Shown here: piece after piece, positions 1 through 11,500 of the stretch
How positions within the stretch are numbered: position 1 is the first letter of the stretch
How the letters are laid out: each line of letters begins with the position of its first letter
Source: Gnetum montanum
Taxonomy: Eukaryota; Streptophyta; Gnetopsida; Gnetales; Gnetaceae
Length of the DNA stretch: 64,000 bases
Assembly: GCA_015680685.1 (NCBI GenBank)
Contig: MNCI01004154.1
Location: forward strand, 407,018 to 471,017
Direction: 5' to 3'
The notes under the pieces: model-generated
The model's input: only the letters and a program-made list of their open reading frames with translations
What the model was told of the DNA's origin: nothing
Databases searched by the model: none
Made by a program: the position numbers and the translations under genes

Positions 1-939
1 CATAAATCCTTCTCCTTTTTCTTAAATCATTATATATATGTATTTGAAAAATTAGTCTCCTTTTGTCGTCAAACCAAAACTGTACTTGTTTGCTTTAGTT
101 GTGATTGGCTGCCTTCTTCCCGCTATCCACTTACAAGGCCCCAATTAACTTTGATTGATGTGGAATTTGCAGTGATTGATAGCAATAGAGCCAGAGGATA
201 CAATGTGTGCTACTGATGATTGCCATGCTGCTACTGCTGCAACTGTTCATTCTCATTTTCCGCCATCGTAAGCACGGTGGCTGCGCCCTTGGCCGCAGGC
301 TTGCCCCAAACCATCACTTCCAACGCACAGATGCAGACGTAACCGTACTTCATTGAAATTGGCAAAGACAAGGTCGTAGTTTTTACCACTTCTGCAGACA
401 AAGTTTTTGTGTGGGTTTAGGGTTTGTAGATGTCGCTGATGCTCCTGATGAAGAAGATGATGATAAAACAATGTGCCCAACTAACAGCACAGCAACGTAG
501 AATTGGATCTTCTGCCAGGTATTTTGCTGCGATCCGCCGCCCCTGGTAACCCATTTTTTGGGTCTCTGAAAACTACTTTTTAGCCGTCAATGGAGATGAA
601 GAAGAGACCAAAATTTTGTCCAGAAGGTAATGAAGAACAGTAGATGAGGATTTCTCCAAAATGTTTCTTTGAAGTCTTCACTTATTGGATCAGTTAATCA
701 AGCGTGTTTAATTTAATCGGTAAATTGCTGACATAGGCACAGTTCCAAAATTTTGTTTTAAAGTTCACCAACCATGAAAATGGTAGCAATGCCATATTCG
801 GTCCACTATTCGGTATTTCGGAAGTATCCAGGCGTGCACAGCTCTCACTCTTTGGTTCATCCATTAATGTCACCTTTTTAAGGCAAATAATTTATTTACC
901 TTTTCCTTCATCCACAAATAATTTACCATCTTTCAAGGC
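1..939. other. unassigned DNA at the left edge
   Basis: No recognisable gene or element. A locally GC-richer patch at about 255-345 stands out from its surroundings and may be a remnant of older genic DNA, but no frame gives a protein I recognise and all frames are interrupted. The rest is AT-rich with no repeat structure seen. Confidence 0.3.
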
Positions 940-1035
940 TTGTGCTCTGTCTTACACGAACTATGTCTTTACCAGAACATGTTAACTAGAACTTTACTAG
1001 TCAATTTGGTAAGCTTCTGGCCAAATATGCATGAC

Positions 1036-1236
1036 ATGGATGTGTTTTCCAACTTCATAACTGGAAGCATCTCTGCAGGCTTAGGAAATCTGTCTTCTCT
1101 CTATCGGCTTCAATTGGATGATAATACGTTGAGCTGCAGCATCCCTTCTTAGATTGCAAATTTGAAGTCTCTACAGGATCATGGTCTTTGAGACAACAAA
1201 TTTCTTAGCAAGATTCCCACTGAAATCTCTCTCCTA
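1036..1236 (+). pseudogene. LRR receptor-like fragment
   Basis: About 65 codons read as two to three plant extracellular leucine-rich repeats: conserved Leu spacing and an Asn, the phrase GNLSSLYRLQLDDN near 1083-1124, then CSIPS, an in-frame TAG, IANLKSL, a TGA, and KIPTEISLL. The LxxLxLxxNxLxxxIPxxIxxL pattern is the plant-specific type of LRR receptor-like kinases and proteins, which sit in the plasma membrane and bind ligands outside the cell. No signal peptide, transmembrane segment or kinase domain is present. Two in-frame stops and the short length make this a relic. It lies just upstream of element A and may be flanking host DNA. A second LRR fragment on the other strand at 28366-28690 covers a different part of such a gene. 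Confidence 0.6.
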
Positions 1237-1600
1237 AACCATACGCTATAAGTGAAACATGTTGCCTCCTCATAATGGGCTGTTCCAGATGTCTTTGCCA
1301 GGGGCGGATGACCTTGAATGTACCTGGCTTTCAGGGGCATTTCATAGCCCAAACAATATAACTCTCAATTCCAAGGCATTATTTAGTTTCTTCTACAAGT
1401 TACCTTACATTCATTACCCTCCCATACCTTATGGAGGTCAACTAAAACCACTTCTTGACTTGTACATCAATACATGTTTGTAGATCCAGTGAATGCTTCT
1501 TTGGCACTGAAATAGCCAACACCTCTGAAGAGTCTTCATCCAATAAAATATTGGCACAACCTCACAAAGCCTGCTCCATTAAATGGCCAAAATGTGCCAA
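1237..1600. other. unassigned DNA before element A
   Basis: Open on the + strand for about 70 codons from 1259, but the translation has no recognised domain. It separates the LRR relic from the first position that aligns with element A relatives (about 1600). No LTR or primer-binding site is visible, so the 5' end of A is missing. Confidence 0.3.
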
Positions 1601-4600
1601 CAGGTTCTATGTTCAACAACTCGTTTCTCCACGAAGCTCTGCAAGTCATGCATCATTCCAGCATCACTATTATCCTCTAGAGTATCATCAAACTAATTCA
1701 CCATCTACTCAAGGGGAGAACCCATATCCATACCACACTTCACATCTATTTGCACACATACCTCCACCCTTAACCCATTTACCTCCTTCTTTGTCCATGC
1801 AGGGTGAAATTCCCCCATAGCCATAGCAACGAAATGCAACAAGGGTTGTAAATTTACAACCAACCTTCCAACCAAGTGGTTTGGACACTTGATCTAGGAA
1901 ATGATCATTTTTCTAACCCAAATATCTTCCCAAACCCTCACAACCTAATATAGCTAGTTACCCTGTATCTCCAACACCCTCATCCTATGCATCAAACACA
2001 TTCGAATACTCTTGAAATCAAATGTTGCCTCAAATCTACACCATGATGCTAACTCATGCTATTTTTGATTGAATCAAGGCTAGAAACATTTCTATGAAAT
2101 GATTTGACCTAGGAAGTCTCTTTATTCACTTGCAGATCATAGGACATGAGCCATTCAAGGCTCTTCTTAATTTTGGTTCCAATGTCAATCTTATCTCCCA
2201 TGACATGTACAAGGCCTAGAACCTACTACCTCTCAAGAAGAGCAACATCCATTTGGAATTTGCAAACCAATCAATCATGGTCCCTTTGGGATTAGTGGAG
2301 GACATTGTGATCATAGTTTGTGGGTGGTCCTATCTTGCCAATTTTTTGGTAATCAAGGTTGAAAACTACAAAGAAGACTTCCCTATCATTATGGGACATG
2401 CATGGTTGAGCACTATTGATGAAAGAATGATCATCAATGACCTCTCCCTAGAAATATCCAAGGAAAATGATTTTGGATACCTTGAGAAGAAGCAAGTTCC
2501 ATGCATCGTGTACAATGATAATAGGTGCAATTACATGCAAAAAATATGGTCCATTAAAGTACATTCCTCAAAGCATGAAATCAATCTACACATGAAATAG
2601 ATATCTAAAGGTGTCTGTACGTAGTAGCCATAAAATAGGAGGGTACCTAGTGGCTGATAGTTGACCTTGATAGTAGCACACTATGCATGGAACATATTGA
2701 GGCTTGGCATGTGCCTATGTCAAAGGCATGGATGAACTTGAGCAAGTTCATCATCAACTCTCTGATGATGAAGATAATGATGCTTATTAGGGAGAGTTGG
2801 AAATCCCTGATAATTTCAAGCAAGAGCCCCTAGAGTTAAAAACTCTACCAGCTGGCATGGAGTATGCATTCTTAAATAATGTCAAGCTAGTCATAATCAA
2901 TGCAAATCTTACTCTTGAACAAAAAGACAAGCTATTGACGATGGTCAATAAATGGCCAATAGCTTTTGCTTGGTCATATCCTGAACTAACTAGAATTGAT
3001 CTAAGGATATGCTAGCATTTCATTTACACTAACATAGCCATGAAGCAAAGAAGGTAGCCACAAAGATGGTTGAACCCCAAGTTGAAGTAGATCGTCAAAG
3101 AAGAAATAGAATAACTCTTCAAGGTGGGGTTCATCTATCCCATCACGAATAGTGAGTGGGTTAGCCCACTCGTAATTTTGTCAAAGAAAGATGGCAAGTC
3201 ATGGGTCTACATTGACTTTAGGCTATTGAATATGGAAACCTTTAAAGATCATTTTCCATTATCATTTGTGAACCAAGCATTCGACACCATATCTGGGCAT
3301 TGTTATTATAGATTCTTATATGGTTATAGTGGCTATAACCAAATACAGATTGCACCAAAAGATCAAGAAAAAACAACGTTCATGAGTCCTTCAAGAACTT
3401 TTGCATATTATAAGATGTTGTTCAGTCTATGTAATGCCCCTACAACATTCCAATGCCTAGCCCTTAGTATTATTTAAATAGTATATTTGTAGTAGGGTAG
3501 AAGTCTTTATGGATGACTTTTCTACCTATGGGGCTACATTTGAGCAAGCTCTAGATCACCTTAAGAAAGTATTGAAAAAATGTGTTGAAACAAATCTAGG
3601 ATAAATTGGAAGAAAAGCCATTAAATGGTCTAGGAAGGCATAGTATTAGGGCACAAAATTACTTAGGCAGAGATTGAGGTAGACCTAGAAAAGATAAGGA
3701 TCATGCAAGTAATCACATGCTAATTAAAAATAGTCAAAGACATCTGATCATTCCTTGGACACAATGGCTATTACTGGTAGTTTATATAGAATTTCTCTAA
3801 GATCACAAAGTTGTTGGTTGAGTTTATGAAGAAAGATGCTCCATTCATCTAAACTAAGGAGTGCAAACATGCATTCCAATAGTTAAAAGAAAACTCATAG
3901 AAACTACAATTCTATAGGCACTAGACTAGTCCAGATCATTTCACATAATGACCGATGCATCTAATTATATCTTGGAAGCCATGCTTATGTAGTTGGATGA
4001 TAAGAAATGTCCATATTATATCCACTATATGAGCCAAAGCATTGTGGGTGCATAGTTAAATTACACCACAACTAGGAAAGAACTAATGGCAATGGTATAT
4101 GCTCTTGAAAAGTTTAGGCACTATGTGCTTGGCTATAAGGTGTTTGTACATACAAATCATAGTGTCATCCACTTCCTAACGAATAAGCCAATGTTAGGTC
4201 CATGTATCATACAATGGCTCATGATCTTGTAGGAATTTGATCTCATAATGGTAGATTAGAAAGGGATTCAGAATGTGGTCACTAACCATCTATCTTAGTT
4301 AAGATGGGATACCAAAAAGGAGGAAAGTCCACTCTCTAATCAATTTCTAAAGGAACTCCTCTTTATAAGAGTAATAAATGAACAAGTACCCAAAGAAAAA
4401 AAATGGTACAATAGCATCCTTACCTTCTCACCTAGGAGATTCCACAAGATTTGGGCTTTAGAAAGAAACAACAATTTCTTCATTAGGCAAAGTACTTCAT
4501 GGAAATCAATGGATATCTTTACAAGGTGTGTGTTGATGGCCTAGTTCATTAGTGTTTCCTTAATGAAGATCAATTGTGCATTCTCCAGGATGCTCATGAA

Positions 4601-5748
4601 GGCCCTTGTAGAGGCCACTATGCTAGGAGATGCATGGCCATAAAATTCTTGTGGTAAGATACTATTGGCCTACAATCCTTAGGGATGCCTACCAATTTTT
4701 TTGATCTTGTGAATGCTATCAAAGAGATGGTGGGATGATTGCTCAAATGGAGGATCCTCAATAGTGGATTCAACCACTAGATCCCTTTGACATATGGGGC
4801 ATAAATTTCATGGGTCCCATCACACCCATGTCCAATGAAAAGGCATACATCAACATAGCAGTTGACTACTACACAAAATGGATAGAAGTAGTAGCCATCA
4901 CCAACTGTCCATCATCCACTATTGCTAGATTTGTACAAAAAAATGTTGTAAATAGGTTTCGGATGCTACATGCACTAATTTCTGATAATGAAACTCATTT
5001 TAGAGGTTGCACTTTTCAAAAGATGATGCAATTCTTGGGGGTTGAACATAAATTAACAACACCATATCACTCCTAAGCCAACAGTCAAGCAAAGGTAACT
5101 AACATGGACATCACAATGATCCTAAAAAGGACCATAAGAAAATATAGGAGAGACTGGAGCACAAAACTCAATGATGCCCTATGGGCCTACTACTCCATGT
5201 GAAAGATCCATATTAGATACCCTCCCTACGAGCTGATGTATGGAAAAATTCCAACACTCCTGATTCAATTCAAGCTCTATATACTCTTAACAGCTTCTAA
5301 TCTAAACCTTAACCTAAGCTTAGCATAGAAAGAAGGATTGATCAACCTAAATGTGCTAGATGAAAACCAATTAGTGGTCCTATTTTTGAATGAAGTGAAT
5401 AAGGAATTCAACAAACAATGACATGACCTGAGAATATGGAAAGTGAAATCTCAACCAGGAGATAAGGTTCTTTATTGGAAACCCACACATGTACCCCAGA
5501 AAACAAAGCTCCAAATGTTATGGAAGGGATGTTATATAATTGATGAAACCTTTCTTTATAGGCCATGATCATATACAAACCTGAGAGTCCAAATAAAAAG
5601 CAATTGGAATAATATCCAACAAGTAAAGCTTTTCCATGAGCATAAGCAAGCCAGTTAAACAAATACCTCAATGGATGGACAAATACACTTAATTTTATAG
5701 ATTTTCTCCTTCCAACTCAATCATGGGGGAGATGTCCATCTATGCTAA
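1601..5748 (+). pseudogene. element A: decayed Ty3/gypsy gag-pol (5'-truncated)
   Basis: Plant Ty3/gypsy polyprotein relic. In order: the Pro/Tyr-rich linker that follows gag (1600-1820), aspartic protease (about 2090-2600), reverse transcriptase (about 3120-3600), RNase H (about 3850-4300), integrase (about 4480-5290) and its C-terminal tail ending GGDVHLC then TAA at 5748. The RT signature reads FMDD at 3506-3517; the integrase core contains HALISDNETHF near 4970-5000. The protease motif reads NFGSNVNLIS, with Asn at 2169-2171 where copy C keeps Asp, so the catalytic residue is lost. Numerous stops (mostly TAG) and frameshifts make it dead. Gag, 5' LTR and primer site are absent. It matches B and C across the whole length. 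Family placement (Athila/Tat-like) is inferred. Confidence 0.85.
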
Positions 5749-7060
5749 TAATCCATATGGCTCCTCATTTTTTTATATTTTTTTTCATATTTTTTATTTT
5801 ACACCTTTTTGATTTTCAAAATTTTTTCTATTTTATACCATTTTTTACTTTACACCATCATTAGTACATTTAAGTCTTTCTTGAATATTTTAAACTTTTT
5901 TACATATTTTACTTTGTTTTTTTCTTAGTGTGATTCTTAAATTTTTGCTAATAAACATGCTTTGTGCCAACAAGACAGTGGTTCTGTAGCTGTTATTAAT
6001 GGTGGTTTGTGCTTTATGTTTTTTTTCTAATGTTTGCTTTCTATTTTTGAATTTTTGTACTGATGGCTTGGTCATGGTTTCTTTTTCATGGAATTCCATG
6101 ACATGAACCCATTCACAAACTCTATGGTTTTCCTTGTTTTGGAAGTTTGAGATCCATTTCATTAAATCAACTTTTAATAAATTTATGACTTTGGTAATTT
6201 TTGAAATTAGAAAAGATTCAAAGGTTTGTATAGGGTGTGACTTCAAGGGCACTCAATACTCTTTGTACTCTTCTACTTACTCAAGTGCTTGAGTGTTTTC
6301 ATAGACTTCTTACCATTCCATTTTGACCAATAACAAAAAGTTAAATAAAGTCTTTGCCTGGTATGGTTCCCATCCAAAAAGAAAGAAAAAAAACAAAAAA
6401 AAAAGGAAGAAAGAAGAAGAAGAAAAATAGACAAAGGAAAAAAACAAAAACATTATGGGAATTCAAAGCACACCCCTTAGACAAATAAATGAGCTATAAG
6501 CATTGGTTATGGGACTGGAAAGACATGTTACCCATGCCTAAAGGTCCCATATAACTAAGGCCCTCTCTCACTTCCTACTTCTCTTTCCTTCTCTTTATGA
6601 AATGGTGGTTGTTTTGTGGATACACTCTTGTGTTTCAAGAGGGTGGATCAGTCTTACAGTGGCAATGTGAAGTTACTGAAAGAGGTTGGTTTTGGTCTAG
6701 ACTAAGGATGGATCTTTTTAGGTCATTTTAAATACAAAACTCCACAAGGGACATCCTATGACCTCAATTTGGAATTCCATTCCACCTTCTTCATCATTCA
6801 TCTATGTTGATCGTAACTCACCTCACTGCTGAAGTTCATGTTCTTGATTCTATGTCTTGGTCTAATGTATTTGAATTCTTAGGTAGAACCTTCTAGATTT
6901 TGGTCCTTAAGTTTCATTAACCATTAATCATCTATGGAGCTCATAGACTCCTTAGGTTGAGGTTATGCAAGGACAAACAAGGCATATGCCTGCTATGGGG
7001 TGGATCCACTTGCATATCTCTTGGTTGGGTTCATTAAGCACCTTATTTAAGGCATTTTTG
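5749..7060 (+). other. element A 3' noncoding tail
   Basis: Noncoding DNA between the end of pol and the missing 3' LTR. It aligns with the same region of element C on the opposite strand (about 40210-41370): both carry the segment with AAGCACACCCCTTAGACA (A at about 6465) followed by GAAAGACATGTTACCCATGC. An A-rich, purine-rich run lies at 6375-6450. The match to C fades around 7055-7060, about 0.7 kb before an LTR would be expected. Confidence 0.65.
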
Positions 7061-7756
7061 TAATTAGAATCTTTTGTACACCTATCTTCTACATCAGACC
7101 ATGTGCTCCTTTACATATTTTTTTATTAAACATATTGAATTTTTCAATTTTTGAGCTTTCAAAGATCATTTTGAATGATTTTATCATATTCTTGGCTTTT
7201 CTAGGATTCCATAGCCCTCAAATTCATTGAAAAGTTCCTTGTATTTTTTAAGATATTCAAATTCAAAAATTTTGCCTATGGGCCCTGTATACAAGGTCCC
7301 ATCGATGGAGTAGATCCATATACCCCCATATATGGGGCCTTGTTGACGTGGTGGAAAAATACTATATATAGGCATGATCCCACCTAGAAATTTTACATTT
7401 TCTAACAAATGCTAAGGGAGTTTTTCAAATTTTTAGAGCCGAAAACCATACAAAGCCCATAGCTTCTTAATCATTTATCCAAATCACTCCATTCTTCAAC
7501 CTTGCAGTTATCAAAGGTGAACTCTTCATCATGGGGGCCACAAATGTGCCATTTTTAATAAAAACATTTTTTCCATTTTTCTAACTCCCACACAGGTTTA
7601 ATTAAGAAACCTATTGTTAAATACCAAATTATAAGAGTTAAACCTTTCTAACAAGCTTTGGTAACATTTACAATAAATAATTAATAAAATAATCAATTTT
7701 CCATGGTACAACCTTAGCCAAAAATTTTAAGTTACACATTATATCTAATAATCTAT
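7061..7756 (+). other. unassigned segment between A and H
   Basis: No similarity seen to the 3' end of A or to the H LTR. A TATA-like stretch (TATATATAGG, 7373-7382) follows a GC-richer patch (7285-7350), so it could be a promoter or leader belonging to H, but nothing confirms this. The 5' LTR and primer-binding site of H should lie here and are not visible. Confidence 0.3.
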
Positions 7757-9688
7757 GGATGTGTTGTGAACACATATGGCATCCAAAGGAAAGCACATAT
7801 AGGAAGTGAGGCTATCTCAACCAAGGGAGAAATGGCCTAGAATGGGAAGGAACCAAGAATAGGCCTAGGAAGAACCACTAGCAACCCACACTGCAAGTCT
7901 TCTTAGAGAAGAGGCTAAGGTGGAATCTATCTGACAAATTTTAGAACCAACAACAATAATAGAACACTCCCATCAAGATGATGCACCAACACCATCAGCA
8001 AATCTTGAGGTAACCTTGACAAAATTTTTCCTGAATTAGATCAAAGCAAGGGAGGTTCAAAAAATGGTGCTCTAGGAGTTAAACTTTGGCCCTTTCATAG
8101 ATTAAGTACCAAAAAAAGTGCAGGACAAAATGAAGGCCTCTCCCACATGGCCAATCATGACTTCCACCAAAGAGTGGTACATGGGAGAGACATTTCTATT
8201 CTAGAATAGTAGGTAGCCCAGATCTATGGTAAAATCAAGGGCATCTTAGTTTTGTACTCAGCATAGGCTATTTCTGTAGTTCTTGGGCTGCCAAAAATGG
8301 GGGCAATTCTTAGTGAGATTCTAATGCAAGCAAAATCCAACATCAAGAAAGAATGGGTTGGACAGTGCTATGGTGTCAAGTACAAGGAGTTTGAAAAACT
8401 CATATTGGTAGAGAGGATCCATTACAAGATTGTAGCCTTCCACCTTAATCCCATAGTAAGGCTAAGCAAAATCACTACATTCTCTACCTGAGCATGCATT
8501 AATTTGAGTGGGAGATTCTCTTTCAAGCTTCCATAGTTGATCTATCTAGAGATGGAGAAGCAGTTTAAGGAAAATGAACATGGAAGGAAGGCACTCCCCT
8601 TTCGATGTCTCATCAAAAAATTTTGTTGAAGGGAGGGAATAGTCTGTTACACCAATGATGTTATTAGGCATGTTTATATTGCCAATTGGGTGGAAATGAT
8701 GAAAGACACGACACCTTCAATGACTATCTAAGAAGAGGAGTAGCAACCACCACCTCCACTGGCCACTTAACCAACTATGCTAGACATTGTTGTAATCACT
8801 CAATGGTTGTGTGAATACCAAGAATGGCTCTTGAGTGAACAAGAGCGACAAGCAAGCATGAGTGACAAGGACCCATTCATATATACAATAGCAATGAATC
8901 ACCTAAATGAGATGGCCCAAACAACTAGCTTAATGGGTAGAAGTGGATCTATTTTCTTAGCCCAAAGAATGTAGCTACCTACAAAGTTGAATCCTAGTGC
9001 CATAGAGGTCACAGTATCTCTTACAGAATAGAAACCACTTTCAAAAATCTCTAGGAATGCTACAACCTTCTCAATGTGCTTGGAGGAAGGTGAGGGGGAA
9101 ACTGTATTGGTAATGTACCACCAAGGGTTGGAGATAGCAGCAGAGGTGGTTGTTGGCCATATTGTTGAAATGCTCAACACACCTATGACATATGCACCAA
9201 ACATGACTACACTCAAAGATGTGTAGACATACATAGGAACCACAAGTAGTAGAATAAATGTAGTGTAGCATGAAGAATTATTGGATCAACTAGTGGAAAC
9301 TAGGTAATTGCTTCTAGATGTCTTTGATCTTCTAGACAATATTATTATAATCCAGTCGAAGTTGCTAGAGGCAAGGGGTAAGAACATTTTGGAGGGGCAA
9401 CTCAAAATATCCAAGAAGCTAAATGATCACTTGGCTACTAAAGTTATTAAATTAAGAACCCAGATTGTGACCTTGCATTTCTTAACCCAACATCGATAAG
9501 AGATGAAGCTATGGAGTAACTTCACACTAAACTAAAAGGGCTCGAGGATGCAATGGAGATGGCAATGTTTTACTGATCCTTGGCAAAGGCCACAACATAA
9601 GATTTATAGGCCCTTGATCAAACTTTCCAAGAGAATGTATAGTTGACTATAGAAAATCATTTCTTGCAAAATGTTGATAAGTGCAAGT
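7757..9688 (+). pseudogene. element H ORF, part 1 (plant retroelement ORF of unknown role)
   Basis: Decayed reading frame starting at an ATG followed by ASKGKH. The first third is basic and Pro/Thr-rich. The middle (about 8220-8700) resembles in layout the 'putative plant transposon protein' ORFs of some plant gypsy elements: a segment like YGKIKGILVLYSA then LGLPKM near 8290, a HYKIVAFHLNP stretch near 8420-8455, then GRKALPFRCLIKKFC near 8592-8637 and a poly-Pro linker near 8743. The last part (about 9300-9688) is charged and heptad-like, suggesting a coiled coil. At least one frame change (near 8200-8290) and many TAG/TAA stops are present. Element G interrupts it at 9688; the frame resumes at 18954. 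No RT, RNase H, integrase or protease motif is seen. Function unknown; the family comparison is from memory and tentative. Confidence 0.55.
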
Positions 9689-11486
9689 TGTACTGACCTA
9701 AATTGTCAGTGTAAGGCTGGAACGGAAAACAAACACTGAAAGATCATCGGGTAGACATAGCTAACCCTACCTTCTCTTGAGGGTAAGATGGAAAAAAAAA
9801 ACAAAGGTAGAGTACCTTGGTTGGTCTACACGCAAATCAACCAAGGACTTTGCCAAGTGTAAACTATGGCTTGTGCTAGGACTATCATAACTAATAATGT
9901 ACGAAATGTAAACAGTAATGTAAAAAATGCAAACAAAGTGTACACATAACAATATTACAAACAAAGTGTAAACTGAATGTAAAATAGAGTAAAAAAAGTA
10001 ATGGCTGGCAAAATATACTATATTGTATTTCTTAGAAAAGATGTGCACTGGTCAAAGTATAGCTGCACATGTGGATGGCAGGTCAAGCACCAAGTGCTGA
10101 GGTGATGTGATGTGTTTCAGAAGTGCTTGGATTCTAGGAGTCAAGTGTGCCCGAGCGCCCAAGGGTTGCTGGTCTGTGTCCTAAGTCATCCACCTTCAAG
10201 ATTGCCAATCATCCAAAATTGCTAACCTCTTTAAAATTGCCCCCCCTACCTTATTTATGTGAATGGATGGGGTATTTATAGGGCTTGGCCAAGTTTGGGC
10301 ACAGAATCCATGGATGGAATCGATAGCCGAGAGATGAGAGGAAAACAGATCGAGTGACATGTGTCTGATGGACAGCTATGTGTGAGTTGGTTGTGCATAG
10401 GCAGGCTACGTTTTTGACCAGATACATTGCATCTTCCAACATGCGTTTGGCTTACACAAGGTGGCTCATGCTCACAGACACAATTTAGAGTGTAAGAGCT
10501 TGACAAGCTTACAAATGGTGAAAATTTACATAGAAAATCAAGAGGGATTGACTTCGACTTGCTTGAAACTTCTCTGTCCCTAAATCAATTTGCAGGATGT
10601 CGATTTGAGTGGTTGTGTGGCTATTTGCGGTGTCTCTGCTTCACCGGGGCTCCTAGTGTGAGTTCATTAGGTCCTAGTGTGTCCTCAGCGTGCGTTTGGA
10701 GTGCTTTTGTTTGGGCGTGAATAGTACTCACATTGATGAATAGTGTTCACGCTGATGAATAGTGCTCACGTTGATGGATAGTGCTCACGTTGATGAATAA
10801 TACTCATGCTGATGAATAGTGTTCACGTTGATGAATAGTACTCATGTTGATGAATAGTGCTCATGCTGATGAATAGTGCTCATGCTAATGAATAGTATTC
10901 ACATTGATGAATAGTGTTCATGTTGGGCATGGCCTTAGCATGCATGACAGCGTGCATGAGGTAGAGTGATGTATTTTGCACCAAACATTCGTTTTTGAAC
11001 CCTTATTCTTGAAGTGTAATGATTGACTGACTATGATTGACAAATTGAGCCTAAAAGTGTCTTGTTTTGACCATTTTTGGTAGGTCACACTCCACTCAAG
11101 CTACCAGTGTCTCCACAGTGTGACCATAGCATGAGCTACAGTGTGACCACAAAAACATGCAATTTTTAGACCTAAAATGTGGAAGTTTTGGAAGCTGGGA
11201 CTGGAGGTTGTTGACCCTAAACCCTAGGAGTAATGTGCACCTTTGAATCATGTCATTTTGACTTAATTTCGAGGCTGTTGTAGTTGGTCACATTGGACTC
11301 ATGCTGCCAACGTGTGTGCAACATGAGTGTAGCGTGCATGTGAAAAATGTGTAAAATTTCCAGCGTGAGTGTCGAAGACAAGCCAGCGTGAGTGTCATGC
11401 CCTAGTCAAATTTTGCCTCCTGAATGGTTGAAAGGGCTTGAGTCATTCTTGTTTCAAAGTGTCAAGCTAAAATTAGTCGTGTTTCA
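9689..11486 (-). repeat. 3' LTR of element G
   Basis: About 1.8 kb, matching 17209-18948 along its whole length with scattered, mostly transitional differences. It begins (in + orientation) TGTACTGACCTAAAT and ends CGTGTTTCA. It contains a 19-bp minisatellite at 10720-10924. Confidence 0.9.
10720..10924. repeat. 19-bp minisatellite in G 3' LTR
   Basis: About 10 tandem copies of TGATGAATAGTGYTCAYGY, with changes chiefly at C/T positions. The same array occurs in the other LTR (18241-18410, about 9 copies) and in element I (33354-33560, about 11 copies). Confidence 0.9.
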
Positions 11487-11500
11487 TTGGCCCCTCTTTG
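11487..11500 (-). other. polypurine tract of element G
   Basis: On the minus strand this reads AAAGAGGGGCCAA directly before the 3' LTR (TGAAACAC). That is the expected position of the plus-strand primer for reverse transcription, and it sets the element's orientation. The same tract sits at 34122-34135 in element I. Confidence 0.8.

Noticed and set aside
253-480. Minus-strand open frame of 75 codons in a GC-richer patch
   Set aside because: No domain or recognisable family, and no support from neighbouring features.
9071-9271. Minus-strand frames of 66-114 codons opposite the H ORF
   Set aside because: They are antisense shadows; the + strand carries the coiled-coil frame that continues past element G.
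10720-10924. CTGATGAATAGTG units recall the CUGAUGA core of hammerhead ribozymes, and the regular spacing recalls a CRISPR array
   Set aside because: No GAAA core partner or pairing stems were seen, and the units are contiguous 19-mers with no unique spacers.
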